Assembly: GCA_963682025.1 (NCBI GenBank) | Contig: OY821520.1 | Coordinates: forward strand, 84,101,465-84,165,464 | Length of the DNA stretch: 64,000 nt | Source of the DNA: Cordilura impudica | Taxonomy: Eukaryota > Arthropoda > Insecta > Diptera > Scathophagidae | Direction: 5' to 3' | Part shown: piece by piece, positions 21,408-32,403 of the stretch | Position numbering within the stretch: position 1 is the first letter of the stretch | Layout: each line of letters starts with the position of its first letter | Translations under genes and position numbers: made by a program | The notes under the pieces: generated by a model | Told to the model about the DNA's origin: nothing | The model's database searches: none | The model's input: only the letters and a program-made list of their open reading frames with translations

Positions 21408-24400
21408 TTATTTTGTCTGTTTTCTTAATCTACATTTGTGTATTTTCTTTTTGCCTCTAGTTACTATAGTAATATTGTTATTCTTATGAACTATCTGTTT
21501 GGAGAATCTTGGGGTTAATTTATTTCGCTTTGCCTCTTTCCTGAAAACAATTTGGCCTTCGGAGTTGTCTTCTGGATTCTGTCTGGAAATGTTCGCATTT
21601 TCAATTCTAGTTTCCGTTGCACTTTGGACTTTTTCCTGAATTTTCGGATACAGTTCGTCAAGGAAGATATTCAGTTTGGATAAATAGTCATGTTCGTTTG
21701 AAAAGTTCAATGTTTTCATGAATTTGTATGGTCGACCGAAAAAGAGTTCGTATGGTGTGAGTCTTGTTGTCGAGTGAATTGCGTTATTGTAAGTTATAAA
21801 CGTTTCAAAAAGTATCTCCTCATGTTCTGTTGTGAGTCTATTCTCCTTTCTCTTGGATAGAATTAATCGGTATATTTCCGTGAGAGTGGAGTGTAACCTT
21901 TCTACTGGAGAATTGCTACTGGTTTGTTGGAAGGACGTGATATGCAATTTAATTTGAAATTGCTTACAAAAGTCTTGAAAAATGTTTGCAACGAATTCAG
22001 AGCCTTGGTCACAGACAACCATTTTTGGTATACCATATGTACTAATGTAACTTTTGAAAGCTTTAAGGACTGTTATGCTACTTCTGCAACTGAGAGTGTA
22101 TCCCCAGGCAAATTTGGAACATTTATCGATAACAGTGAGTATTTGGCTATTGTTTATGGTGTAAATATCGATGTGGAGTATTTCAAGGGGTTTTAATGGG
22201 GTTTCCGGGGTTACGAATTTTAGCTTGGGGGGATTTCGGTCGTATTTAAGAGTTTTACATTTTTCGCAGTTGTTCAAGGTTTTCGTAATTTTGTCCCTCA
22301 TGTTGGGAAAATAATATTTCCTTTTCAGATGTAACAGTGTTTCGTTTATTCCCCTATGATTTGAGCGTTCGTGATAATCGCGAATTGTTTTCTCCTGGTT
22401 ATCTTCCATTGTTATGTCCTCAAGAATTTCTGTACACCTGACAAGGCGGAATGTCCTGGCTTGAGAAAAGTATTTGGAGAATGTTGCCTGTACTATTAAG
22501 AAGATGTTGTCATCTGTGTAAATGGCTGTTTGTTTATTGGGAGAAAAGTATTTTCTAAATATGTCTAACATGATTTCCTCGCTAAATAGTTCCCTACGTA
22601 GGATCCTTCTCTGTTTATTTCTAAAAATAGTCTCAACGGTCATTGGGGATCCTGTTTCCTTTGTTTCAAGAATGATTTGTAGGTTAAATTCATTCAAAGG
22701 TTTCTCGGAGATAGGGATACCGTCATCCAAGTTTTCGTCTGCACTGTGAATTGTATCTGTGTTATTGAAAAGTTCTTGATTGTTTCCCTCTGATGACTCA
22801 TTTATTTTGACGCGGCTGAGAGCATCAGCATTTGTATTATGTTTACCTTTTTTATAGATAATTTCATAATCATATTCCTCCAATTTTAACCTCCATCTTA
22901 CTAGTTTGGAGTTGGGTTCTTTCAAGTTCATCACCCAGGTAAGAGGTTTGTGGTCCGTAAAAATTTTGAATTTCCTTCCAAAAAGGTAAGGACGGAAATA
23001 TTTGACCGCCCAAACTATAGCAAGTAACTCCTTCTCTATTGTGGAGTAGTTACATTCGGTTTGTGATAGTGTGCGACTCGCGAAACAAATTGGTTTGTCG
23101 CTTCCTATATGACCTTGGGATAAGACCGCTCCCAATGCGATGTTACTTGCGTCCGTTGTAAGGATGAATGGTTTAGTGAAATCAGGGTGTTGGAGAATAG
23201 GGTCGTTCATTAATAAATCTTTACAGGTTTTGAATGCTTCGATGTAGTTTTGGTTCATTGTAATGGTTGCGCCCTTTTTTAAACATAGAGTAAGGGGTTT
23301 GGTAAGTTTGGCCAAATCTTTAATGAACTTACGGTAATAACCAATAAGTCCCAAGAAGGCTTTAATCTCGGTACGGGTTCTAGGTGTTGGGAAGTTTTTT
23401 ATTGCTTCGATTTTTGCCGGGTTTGGTTTAATCCCTTCTGAATTTATGATGTGCCCTAAAAAGGATATTTCCTTCCTGAGGAACTCGCACTTATCCATTT
23501 GAATTTTAAAATTAGCCTCTCTGAGTCTCTCGAACACTTGAGTTATGCTTTCCAAATGTTCTTGTAAGGACGTAGAGTAAATGATGATATCGTCAAGGTA
23601 AACGAGACATATTTTTCCCACTAGGTCCTTTAAGACGTTATCCATTACTCTCTGAAATGTACTTGGGGCATTTTTCAAACCGAATGGCATCCTAGTAAAT
23701 TCATAGTGACCATTTTCCACTGTAAAGGCTGTTTTTTGTATGTGTCTAGGATCCATCTCGATTTGGTGGAAACCGCTGGCCAGATCTAATGTAGTGAAAT
23801 ACAAGCATCTGCCAAGTTTGTCTAATATCTCAGATATATTTGGTATTGGGTATCTGTCGGATATAGTTTTGTCGTTGAGTTTCCTATAGTCGATCACTAA
23901 TCTCCATTTTTCATTACCGTGGATGTCAGTTTTTTTAGGAACTATCCATACTGGAGAGCTCCAGGGTGAATAGCTATGCTGAATGATATTATGTTCCAGC
24001 ATCTTGTTTATTTGTGTTTGTATTTCCTGTTTATGTACGTACGGGTATCTGTATGATTTTGTATAAATGGGAATGTCGTCGTTGGTAATTATTTTATGTT
24101 TTATCTTGTTAGTAAATGAAAGTGGTTCGTTCTCCTTGTAAATAAGATCGCTAAATTTCCTACACAGTTTCACAATTTTTCTTCGTTCTTCGTTATTGAG
24201 TTGATCCGTTCTTAATAGATCATTCAAATTTAATGGAGTTGACTGATCATTTGTGGTTTCAGTATTACTATAACTAACGTTAAAATTGTTTAGTTCGATG
24301 TAATTTGTTGCATCGTATTGCTCAGCGATCAATGGGGATTCTAATAAAAATGTTTGGTCTACATGCGAGAAATTTGTTATCTCGACGTAGCCACGCCCGA

Positions 24401-24962
24401 GTCTAACATTGTACAAACCTGGACTAACGAAAAGCTTAGGGTTCAATTCAATGGAATTTATGTAGACAGTGCCATTCTGTTTATTAATGGGTAATTCTAC
24501 TAGTATTTTCGAATTTGCTGGTATATTTAGAATACCAGTTGATTGATTAGTTTTAAGGTTGATATTATTAATGGCATTACCTGTAATTAGGGTTCTGTTC
24601 ACGAGGTCAATTTTGGCGTTAAGCAAAAGTAATGTGTCCATACCCAAAAGGCCATCAAAGAAATTATGGAACTTGAAAATGAGAAATTTGAATGATCCTG
24701 TTTGATTAAATTCCGAAAATGTTGGTAATATTGTTTGTTTGTTTACTTGGTAGCTTTTGAAAACGGTCGTAATTGTGATTGGGTCACATTTAATTTGATC
24801 TTTGGGTAAAATGTATTCGGGGTTTATAAAAGACGAAGATGCTCCAGTGTCTAAAAGAAATTTAAGGGGTTTGCCAGAAGGTAGATGTATTGTTATGTAG
24901 GGTAAGGTTGATGGATGTTTCGCTGGGTCTATGTAGCCGGTTGGTTGTTCGAGGCTGTGGTA
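21408..24962 (-). CDS. pol: Pol polyprotein: protease, reverse transcriptase, RNase H, integrase
   Basis: Open from the gag overlap to the stop at 21408. In order: protease LLDTGASSSF (about 24838-24856); reverse transcriptase with TTLDLASGFHQI, MPFGLKNAPSTFQ and the catalytic YLDD (23589-23600); RNase H with TTDASNIALGAVLSQ and TDHKPL; integrase with an HHCC zinc region (HERSNHRG to CEKCKTLK). The integrase DDE residues are in HIDIY (about 22160), CDQGSEF (about 22000) and SNSPVERL (about 21905). All catalytic motifs are present and no stop interrupts them. It is in the -1 frame relative to gag; expression probably uses the T7 slippery heptamer at 24962-24968, since no ATG lies ahead of the protease. 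Confidence 0.95.
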   Translation of the reverse strand, partial: YHSLEQPTGYIDPAKHPSTLPYITIHLPSGKPLKFLLDTGASSSFINPEYILPKDQIKCDPITITTVFKSYQVNKQTILPTFSEFNQTGSFKFLIFKFHNFFDGLLGMDTLLLLNAKIDLVNRTLITGNAINNINLKTNQSTGILNIPANSKILVELPINKQNGTVYINSIELNPKLFVSPGLYNVRLGRGYVEITNFSHVDQTFLLESPLIAEQYDATNYIELNNFNVSYSNTETTNDQSTPLNLNDLLRTDQLNNEERRKIVKLCRKFSDLIYKENEPLSFTNKIKHKIITNDDIPIYTKSYRYPYVHKQEIQTQINKMLEHNIIQHSYSPWSSPVWIVPKKTDIHGNEKWRLVIDYRKLNDKTISDRYPIPNISEILDKLGRCLYFTTLDLASGFHQIEMDPRHIQKTAFTVENGHYEFTRMPFGLKNAPSTFQRVMDNVLKDLVGKICLVYLDDIIIYSTSLQEHLESITQVFERLREANFKIQMDKCEFLRKEISFLGHIINSEGIKPNPAKIEAIKNFPTPRTRTEIKAFLGLIGYYRKFIKDLAKLTKPLTLCLKKGATITMNQNYIEAFKTCKDLLMNDPILQHPDFTKPFILTTDASNIALGAVLSQGHIGSDKPICFASRTLSQTECNYSTIEKELLAIVWAVKYFRPYLFGRKFKIFTDHKPLTWVMNLKEPNSKLVRWRLKLEEYDYEIIYKKGKHNTNADALSRVKINESSEGNNQELFNNTDTIHSADENLDDGIPISEKPLNEFNLQIILETKETGSPMTVETIFRNKQRRILRRELFSEEIMLDIFRKYFSPNKQTAIYTDDNIFLIVQATFSKYFSQARTFRLVRCTEILEDITMEDNQEKTIRDYHERSNHRGINETLLHLKRKYYFPNMRDKITKTLNNCEKCKTLKYDRNPPKLKFVTPETPLKPLEILHIDIYTINNSQILTVIDKCSKFAWGYTLSCRSSITVLKAFKSYISTYGIPKMVVCDQGSEFVANIFQDFCKQFQIKLHITSFQQTSSNSPVERLHSTLTEIYRLILSKRKENRLTTEHEEILFETFITYNNAIHSTTRLTPYELFFGRPYKFMKTLNFSNEHDYLSKLNIFLDELYPKIQEKVQSATETRIENANISRQNPEDNSEGQIVFRKEAKRNKLTPRFSKQIVHKNNNITIVTRGKKKIHKCRLRKQTK

Positions 24963-26290
24963 AAAAAATTTTGGGTTTCCTCAATGTTGGTCGGTTCAGT
25001 ATTGTAATGTTCATCTAATTGTCGTTTATCATCATCGGAGGTACTTGGTCCGTTTAAATGGGGGTTATCAAAAAAAATATCTCGTTGGCGAGAATTTTGA
25101 TCACTGTTGAAGTTGTTTGGGTCGTTATCGATATATTTATCCAATTGCTGGTAATTGTTGGAAGAGATTGTCTCATGGAAATTGAAATTTGGGTTTCCAG
25201 CAAACCGGGTTTGCTGACTAGGGCTCGCTTTTATTTGTGGAATGTTTTGGTGCCTGAAATTGTTTGGAGGATATTGGTTCCTAAAATTTTGATTAATCTG
25301 TTGGGGCTGTTGTTGTCTATTCGGAGGTTGGTATTTTTGATCCCTGCGATCGTAATTCCGCTGCCAATTATGGTTCCAGTTAGTCGGTTGGGGCTGTTGT
25401 TGTCTACGCGGAGGTTGGTATTTTTGATCCCTGTGAAAGGGGTTATCATATGGTTTGTATTGGGAGTAGTACCCTTTATTGGATGTTGGAACTCTTTGGT
25501 AAGAAATATTCTGTTCCTTTATGCAACAGGATAGTGCTGTGGAAAGTGAAATTGGTTGCATTGCCCTTACTCTCGATCCTAGTGGTTCATTTAGGCCACT
25601 AAGGAAAGAGTTTAGGCACATCTCAGAGTAAAGGCACTTTTTTGCGTCAATGACTCTAGTATCTTTTTCGTGAATGAGTATGTTGTTGCAAAGGGCGGAT
25701 TGGAGTTCAATAATTTCTCCGTAGAAAGACTCAATAGTTTTGTTAAATTGCTTAACGGTATGTAGGTCTCTTATTAGAGACGTTTCGGTCCGTTTGTCGG
25801 AGTAATGTAGAACGAGATTGTTCTTTATATCGTCCCAAATGAGCGGAGTCCCATACATATTAAGGACCTCATTTGCCTGTCCTTCAATCTTGTTTCGTAT
25901 GGCCCTTAGTAAAATTTGGCCGTAAGGAGTATTGTCTGTACCCCGTATGTAAAGAAGGATTTCCTCAACGTTGTTAAGGAATTCATAAAGGAGTCTAGGA
26001 TTACCGTCGAATTTCGGCAAATCCTTAATCGCATCGGGTATTCTCAATGAATTGAAAATATCGATTTGATTATCCGCTTGGTTTTGTGTGGGTTGCTCCG
26101 TTGACATTGTGTCGGAAATGGAACAAGAACTAAGGTCCGAAATGGTCGAGTTACTTTTGGTGAGACTTGTATCTGACTTCTCAGCGAAGGTAGAATTATT
26201 GTTTTCAGGGATAGATGTCAAGCTAGCAAACTTCCTTAGCTTATAAGGAATGAAACGGAGTTTCTGTTTTGGTTCTTTACTATTCGGCAT
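24929..26290 (-). CDS. gag: Gag structural protein
   Basis: 453 residues from ATG at 26290 to TAG at 24929. It forms the capsid of the virus-like particle. After a Ser/Thr-rich N terminus comes a capsid-type region (LPKFDGNPRLLYEFLNNVEEI, ILLRAIRNKIEGQANEVL). The C-terminal half is basic and rich in Gln, Asn and Pro, with an internal duplication of about 30 residues around two DQKYQPP..RQQQPQ segments. No CCHC zinc knuckle is present, in line with gypsy-type errantivirus Gags. The intact frame fits the provirus being recent. Confidence 0.88.
   Translation of the reverse strand: MPNSKEPKQKLRFIPYKLRKFASLTSIPENNNSTFAEKSDTSLTKSNSTISDLSSCSISDTMSTEQPTQNQADNQIDIFNSLRIPDAIKDLPKFDGNPRLLYEFLNNVEEILLYIRGTDNTPYGQILLRAIRNKIEGQANEVLNMYGTPLIWDDIKNNLVLHYSDKRTETSLIRDLHTVKQFNKTIESFYGEIIELQSALCNNILIHEKDTRVIDAKKCLYSEMCLNSFLSGLNEPLGSRVRAMQPISLSTALSCCIKEQNISYQRVPTSNKGYYSQYKPYDNPFHRDQKYQPPRRQQQPQPTNWNHNWQRNYDRRDQKYQPPNRQQQPQQINQNFRNQYPPNNFRHQNIPQIKASPSQQTRFAGNPNFNFHETISSNNYQQLDKYIDNDPNNFNSDQNSRQRDIFFDNPHLNGPSTSDDDKRQLDEHYNTEPTNIEETQNFFTTASNNQPAT
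24962..24968 (-). other. Candidate -1 frameshift site
   Basis: Seven T on the minus strand, in gag phase T TTT TTT, the X XXY YYZ form. A -1 slip here enters the pol frame, which is open from this codon, 31 bases before the gag stop. Confidence 0.65.
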
Positions 26291-26452
26291 AAAAGAAAAT
26301 TTGGCTATTTAGTCTAACTTGGTATTTAAGGTATGTTGTTAGCGATTGGATATTTAATTTATAGATTCGTACCGATATACCTTCGATACTTTTTTTTTTC
26401 AATTGAAATCGCTTTTATTCTGTTTCTTTTATATATATATATATATATTTTA

Positions 26453-26483
<31 letters not shown>

Positions 26484-27271
26484 GTATCGATATGCCTTCG
26501 ATACAAGTGTATGTATCTTCCTATTAAAATTTCACGAATTTTCGTTTCAAATACTGAGTTTTTATTGTGTACCGATATACCTTCGATACTTTTTTTTTTT
26601 CAATTGAAATCGCTTTTATTCTGTTTCTTTTATATATATATTTTTTTTTTTTAAATTTGTATCGATATGCCTTCGATACAAGTGTATGTATCTTCTTATT
26701 AAAATTTCATGTATTTTCGTTTCAAATACTGAGTTTTAATTGTGTACCGATATGCCCTCGATACTATTAAAATCTCATGTATTATAGCAAGTTAAATATT
26801 TAGCTTATTATATTTTCTTTACTTAAGGTTAAATTATTTCATTTATCTTGTTTTTTTTTCTACTTAAAAAAAAAAATATTTTACAAACAATTTTATTTTA
26901 CTATTGTGTATACAACATCACAAAAACACTTACATGCACCCGATCAGGAATATTAAGATGAACCACATGCTATGGTGATTGTGCTGTTGTTATCCTTGTT
27001 ATTGGGAGTGGGGTTCCAGTGAATTAAGGGTCAAAACCCACGGTTGTTTAACTCGATGTCGTCTTTTGAGTTTGGTTGCCTTCTGGTGAATTTGAAAGTC
27101 TTTTTTCACTTTTCCTTTTTTTTTCAGGAATATTTTTCTTTTTAGAACACTTAAGTTGTTTTTTTTTTCCTGTGTTTTTGTATACGGTTTATTTTATTAT
27201 ATATATTCTTTTTCTCTTCTTATTTGTAAAAAAAAAAGGACACTTTTTAAAAAAGACACCGAAACCGTTCA
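26291..27271 (-). promoter_or_regulatory. Provirus leader with tandem repeats and paired CGATA motifs
   Basis: Noncoding leader between primer site and gag. A unit of about 200 bp occurs twice, plus a third partial start. Five copies of ACCGATATRCCYTCGATAC-like sites (26371, 26486, 26571, 26661, 26746) each contain two CGATA words about 11 bp apart. Long T and TA runs lie between them. In Drosophila, CGATA clusters bind BEAF-32/DREF-type boundary proteins and gypsy carries an insulator in its leader; an insulator role here is inference. Confidence 0.6.
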
Positions 27272-27290
27272 CTGAACTATTGACTGCGCC
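27272..27290 (-). other. Primer binding site
   Basis: Directly after the 5' LTR the minus strand reads GGCGCAGTCAATAG, the type of sequence reported for tRNA-Ser-primed errantiviruses. The tRNA identity is from memory and not checked. Confidence 0.65.
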
Positions 27291-27788
27291 AGTTATGATA
27301 TGTAAGCTATCAGGGTTTAAAAGAAAACACAACTTGTTCTTTTCTGAACTCAACACAAACTAATTTTATTTTTGATATTGTTCTTATAGTAACTTAACTT
27401 AACAAAAAAAAGGGGATACAAGAAAGTAATGAAAGTAAATAAAAATGCATTCTAAAGTTTCCAAGAATTTGGGTAAACGAAATTAGTTGATAATAAAAAT
27501 TACATTCCATAATTAACAAGAATTTGAATAAATAAAATTTAGTTTGACCTAAAATTAATTGCTTATTATGTTCATGTTGCAATTGCCATTTAAGTGGATT
27601 TAAAGTGGTTTAAAGAATTCTCAGAACTGATTTGTAAATATTTATTGATACAATGTAATGATTGATATGGGTAATGAACTAAAGTGTATTGTATAATGTG
27701 CGTTGTTCAGCATTATGCCCTCCGTGGTTTTGGTGGTGGTAGTGTAGTGATGGTTGTTGTTGTTGTTGGTGTGCTGGGTGTCGTAACT
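27291..27788 (-). repeat. 5' LTR of provirus
   Basis: 498 bp, same length and termini as 19284-19781, no difference seen by eye. Followed by the CGCG duplication at 27789-27792. Confidence 0.95.
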
Positions 27789-27792
27789 CGCG

Positions 27793-29554
27793 TTCAATAA
27801 TAAAATCAAGAAAATTATTACAAGTTCATGATCGGCAATAAAATTATCACAAAACTACACAAAAATTCAAGATGCTGACATACGCTAGAGAGACATTAAC
27901 ATCAACAAAAACACACACACACACACAGTAACTAACATTCACATGTTCCCATGTTTGCACTATTGGCAACACTATAGTAAATATATGTATATGCCTAATG
28001 TAGTACATTTATGCCACAAAATTTGCCATGCATTTGTGCAACGTGCAACACACAATCAAAGAGCAACATACATGCACTTATCTGCTTGTGAACGATGCAT
28101 TTTAATGCAGAACAGTGAGCTGTGAATTGTGAGTTTGGGCGAATTGTTGTATGCTTCACTTGATTTTGATCTGTTTGATGGCATCAATGTTGTGTGCTGC
28201 TGTCAGGTCTTTAAGTTCACAAAAGCAAAAAAAATAATAAAAAAAAAATAAATATAAACATAAACGAACAATTCTTCAGACTGTTCTTTTGGCATCGTGT
28301 ATAGCAACAGCAAGAAAATTCATTTGTGTTTAAATATTTTCCATTTTTTCTTGTTCTTGCTATGTTTTTCTCGTCTTTTATCCTCAGAGGGTGTAGGTTT
28401 TATGAAAGAAAAAAATCTACAGAGGAGTAGCAATATAATGTGAAAATTCGATATACCACAGTGTTGGAACATATATGTTTATAATGCTCCATTGTGTCAT
28501 CTAAGGAGCGAACGAGAAAATTTTCGGGTTTGCAAAGAAAAGTCATTAACATCTATTTAGAATCAATCGTACATCTTCTTGAAGAAGAAAAATTGAGGAA
28601 AAACCTCAGAACACAATTTGTTTGCATTTTAAAGGCAGTAATTCAAATTTTTTTGTACCTCACGAGGATAACAGTTTTTGGCATTTTTAGGAATGTATAA
28701 AACCATTTGTGGTTTTCTGGAATAACCGCGTATGTCCATTTTTGTCAGTTTTGAGTTAATGATGCCAAATATATTAATTTTTAACGCTCTTTACATGTGT
28801 TAAATTTTTTTTTTTTAAATATTGACCATTTCTGAGTTTTTCTTTAAATAACGACGTAACTTAAATGTTTATTAAATTAATTTGCAGCACTATCGACGTA
28901 TCTCAACCTACGTTTGATCGCTGACAAATTATTTTCTCAGAAAACGACACATAGCGACATACGTTCTTATTAATGAAAAAAAAAATGCAAAATAATTTTG
29001 GATTATATTTCAGTGCATTGGTAGTTTTCTTTTTCAAAGAAAACGACGTTTGTCGACATAAGTTGTTTTATCTGCACACACTTTTAGTGTTATTTACATA
29101 TTGTTTTTTCGTCCTTCTCTAAGATCTATTCTTCCGAAGATTTTTGACTCGAAATTTTATATATTGCCATGTCTACAGGACTGTTAAATAAAAAGCTCTA
29201 AAAACTTTATATCGAGCCCATAATTTCAAATATAACCTTTTTTGGCTCCCCTGAATATATTGATGTTATGACATGCGCGATTATTCTAGAAAACCACAGA
29301 TATATAAAAACACTTTTTGTAAAAAACGTAAATTAAATGCTACATTTCTTCAGGAAAGAAAATGGCATTACAATATTTCTAATTAAGTGATACAAAATTT
29401 TTAGAGAAAAAGATTTGAAAATATTTAAAAATAATTTTCAAAATCATAGAATTTCTTTGTATAGAGAAAATAACGTTTTTCATTTAAAAAAATATTTTAT
29501 AAACATAACATTTTGGAAGAAGATAAAGAATTTATTCTTTACTTTCTTTAAATT
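27793..29554. other. No gene recognised
   Basis: AT-rich DNA with a (CA)n tract near 27908-27928. Short open frames (60-68 codons) have no recognisable motif. It presumably continues the pre-insertion sequence left of 19280. Confidence 0.4.
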
Positions 29555-29862
29555 CGAGTGCAAATTCTAGGAAATTTTATTTTTTTCATTTAATAAATAT
29601 TTTTATAAAAGCCTAACCGTATGCTAATCAATTTTAGCCAATTCACAATTCAACACAGCGCCTTTGATATTTACATATGTCTTAGTGTCAACTTTAAATG
29701 AGCATTGCTCCAAAAAAAATGTCCAGACGCTGCAAATCTGTAAATCTGGTGGACAGCTAAAAAGAAATAGTTTTCAAATGAGGTATGTTTGGGGAAAATA
29801 GGTTTTTAACTACAATTTTTATATCGGTCACAAGAAATCGCATTGCTTATTAATATTATAGA
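29555..29862 (-). mobile_element. Helitron H, nearly complete, minus strand
   Basis: Read on the minus strand it starts TCTATAATATTAATAAGC at 29862 after an A, and carries the family's GATTTCTTGTGACCGAT and CAGATTTACAG blocks. It ends near AATTTGCACTCGAATTT. The terminal CTAG is lost. Confidence 0.75.
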
Positions 29863-30686
29863 TATGAAAATATTTCAGATTATTGTTTAATAATTGATAA
29901 TGTGCCTTTAGAATCTAAACATTTTCTAGAGCTAAACCAAGAAATGTTTTATACTAGAAAAAAATTTTATAACAAAAAAGTTCTTAGAATCTTAATGTGA
30001 AACAATTATAAAATAATTTTTGATTGACATGACAATTCAATTTAGTGTTCAGTGATGCCGTATCGAGAACTACTCCACCCATTAGAACGTTGCAACGAAA
30101 GCATTAAACAAATTTTTGAGAATTTTTTCAGATTTTTAGAAGTTAGTACGGGGCCGCTTTATCCAAAAATGAGGTCATGAAACATTTTTTTTTTATTTTT
30201 TTCTTCCATGTTATACTTTCACAAAACCAGATAAATCATTTCTGATGAGTACTAGCCTACCAAAGAAAATCAGCGGCGTAAAAACTATTAGTTCAAGAGG
30301 GACTTTTATGACTTTAAAAGTGAAAATTCAGTATTTTCCAATTTCAAAGCAGAATAACTCGATAATTGTAATATTTTTAAGCAAAAATTATCTCCTTTAG
30401 ATAGGCCTTCAAAATGTTTATAAAAACTGAAACAAAATCATTGCTAACAAGATATGCAAATTGCATGATGAATTTCAATGACGACCTTTGACGGCCTGCA
30501 TTTAATTTTATACCCAAATATTGCCAATTTCTCGTTTAATTGAGATTTTAAGCTGAAAATAATTAAATTTTACTCTAAAGGTCAAAAAAGTGCCCCTTAA
30601 CCTAATAATTCGAGTGCGTATATTTTTTATTAGACGCAATTTACCGGGATTGTGAAAATAAGACATTAAAGAAAAAGAAGAAAAAC
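29863..30686. other. No gene recognised
   Basis: AT-rich sequence without clear ORF or repeat match in this window. Confidence 0.4.
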
Positions 30687-31429
30687 AAGTAAAAAAAATT
30701 ATAGTCGGTCTAGACCGACTATACGATACCCTATCTCTTAGGCCAAACTAACGGGACATAGAAAATAAGATAAACCAAATTTGTGTGGGATTTTTATTAA
30801 TTTTTTTGGCTGCAGGTATGAAAATGTTCATATCGGATGCTATATCTATGTGGGCACTATGCCTAAAATTGGACCGATCCTGATCATGTTTGGCAAAGTC
30901 TCTTGTATTTTGCAAAAATATATACAAACAAAATGTGAAAAGAATCAGTGCAATATTTTTGTTTTTTGATAGATTTAAGTGCAGATCGGGAAGCAATTCT
31001 ACATGGGGCCTATGATTAAGGGTTGTCCCATAGGAATAATTTTTGAACTACTCATTAATGGATGTAAGAAACGCATACAAACCCAATTTGAGTAAGATCT
31101 ATATGATAATTTGGACCTTATGGCAATTTATGTCGATTTCATAGGGGTCATTTGTATGGGGGCTAGGTCTGAACATGGATCGATTTTTACCAATTTCAAT
31201 AGCTTTCATCCTATGGCCGATGAAAGCTTATATACCAAATTTCATCAAAATAGACTCATATTTGCGACCTGCAGTTTGATTAGGTTTACATGGACACACA
31301 GACGGACGGACGTACGGACACACGGACGGACATCGTTAAATCGAATCAGATAGTGATTCTGATTCGATTGGTGTAATAAAAGATGGGTCTAGGTCAAATA
31401 TTTTTGGTAGTTACAAACAGGGTATAAAA
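30687..31429 (+). repeat. DINE-like repeat R, copy 2
   Basis: Contains the perfect 5' palindrome (ATAGTCGGTC, TA, GACCGACTAT at 30701-30722) and the (GGAC)n tract. It lacks about 50 bases before its 3' GGGTATAAA. Confidence 0.85.
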
Positions 31430-31621
31430 ATTTGGATAAAATCGATTTTAGCAACCGTGTACCAGCCTCCAAAAAATCTAAATAAATCTTAAAAACTCTT
31501 TAGGCCATATGAAATCACAGCAGCCATGGTAGTGCTATGTATTCCTCTATATCATTACTCTGTAAGAAACGAATTCTTTCTTCTTTACGAAATATTCTCA
31601 ATCATGAAAAAGTCCTAAATT

Positions 31622-32403
31622 CCTATACCACTATGTGGTTTGGGTATAATGACTTTGTGCTGCTGTTTGTAACTTCCAGAAATATTTGACCTAGACCCAT
31701 CTTTTATTATACCGATCGACTCAGAATCACTTTCTGAGTCGATTTAGCAATGTCCGTCCGTCCGTCCGTCTGTGTGTAAAGCTTGTAATCAAACTACACA
31801 TCGCAAATATGAATATATTTTGATGAAATTTGGTACATAAGCTTTCATCGGCCATAGGATGAACGGTGGTGAAATTGGTGAAATTCGGTCCATGTTCAGA
31901 CCTAGCCCCTATACAAATGACCCCTATGAAACCGACATGGAGTGCCATAAGATCCAAATTATAATATAGATCTAAGTCAAATTGGGTTTGTATGTGTTTA
32001 TTATATCCATTAATCAGTAGTCCAAAAATAATCCCTATAGAACAATTTTTAGTCATAGGTCCCATATAAGCTGCTTCCCGATCTTCACTTAAATCTATCA
32101 AAAAACAAAAATATTGCACTGATTCATCTCAAATTTTGTTTGTATATATTTTCACAAAATACAAGAGACATTACCAACCATGGTCAGGATCGGTCCATTT
32201 TTGGACCTAGTCCCCACATAGACATAGCATCCGATATGAACTTTTTCATATATGCAGCAAAAAAAATAATAACAATGCCACTCAAATTTGGTTTATGTTT
32301 ATTTTCGATATCGAATTAGTTGGGCCTAAGAGATAGGGTCTCTAAACGCATGGTATAGGGTAGCGTATAGCCGGTCTAGATCGACTATAATTTTCTTACT
32401 TGT
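31622..32403 (-). repeat. DINE-like repeat R, copy 3
   Basis: Full-length minus-orientation copy, head-to-tail with copy 4. Its hairpin (31715-31725/31733-31743) has C-G where copy 1 has A-T. Confidence 0.85.

Larger units (their letters stand above)
19284..27788 (-). mobile_element. Errantivirus-like LTR retrotransposon (Ty3/gypsy with env), structurally complete
   Basis: 8505 bp with 498-bp LTRs at both ends, AGT...ACT termini, and a 4-bp target duplication CGCG (19280-19283, 27789-27792). CGCG fits the YRYR target preference known for gypsy-type errantiviruses. Gene order on the minus strand is LTR, leader, gag, pol, env, LTR. The two LTRs look identical by eye over the whole length, implying a recent insertion. 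All three genes are open. Confidence 0.95.

Noticed and set aside
26333..26770. Plus-strand frames with long Phe/Ile runs
   Set aside because: Low-complexity T and TA runs in the provirus leader.
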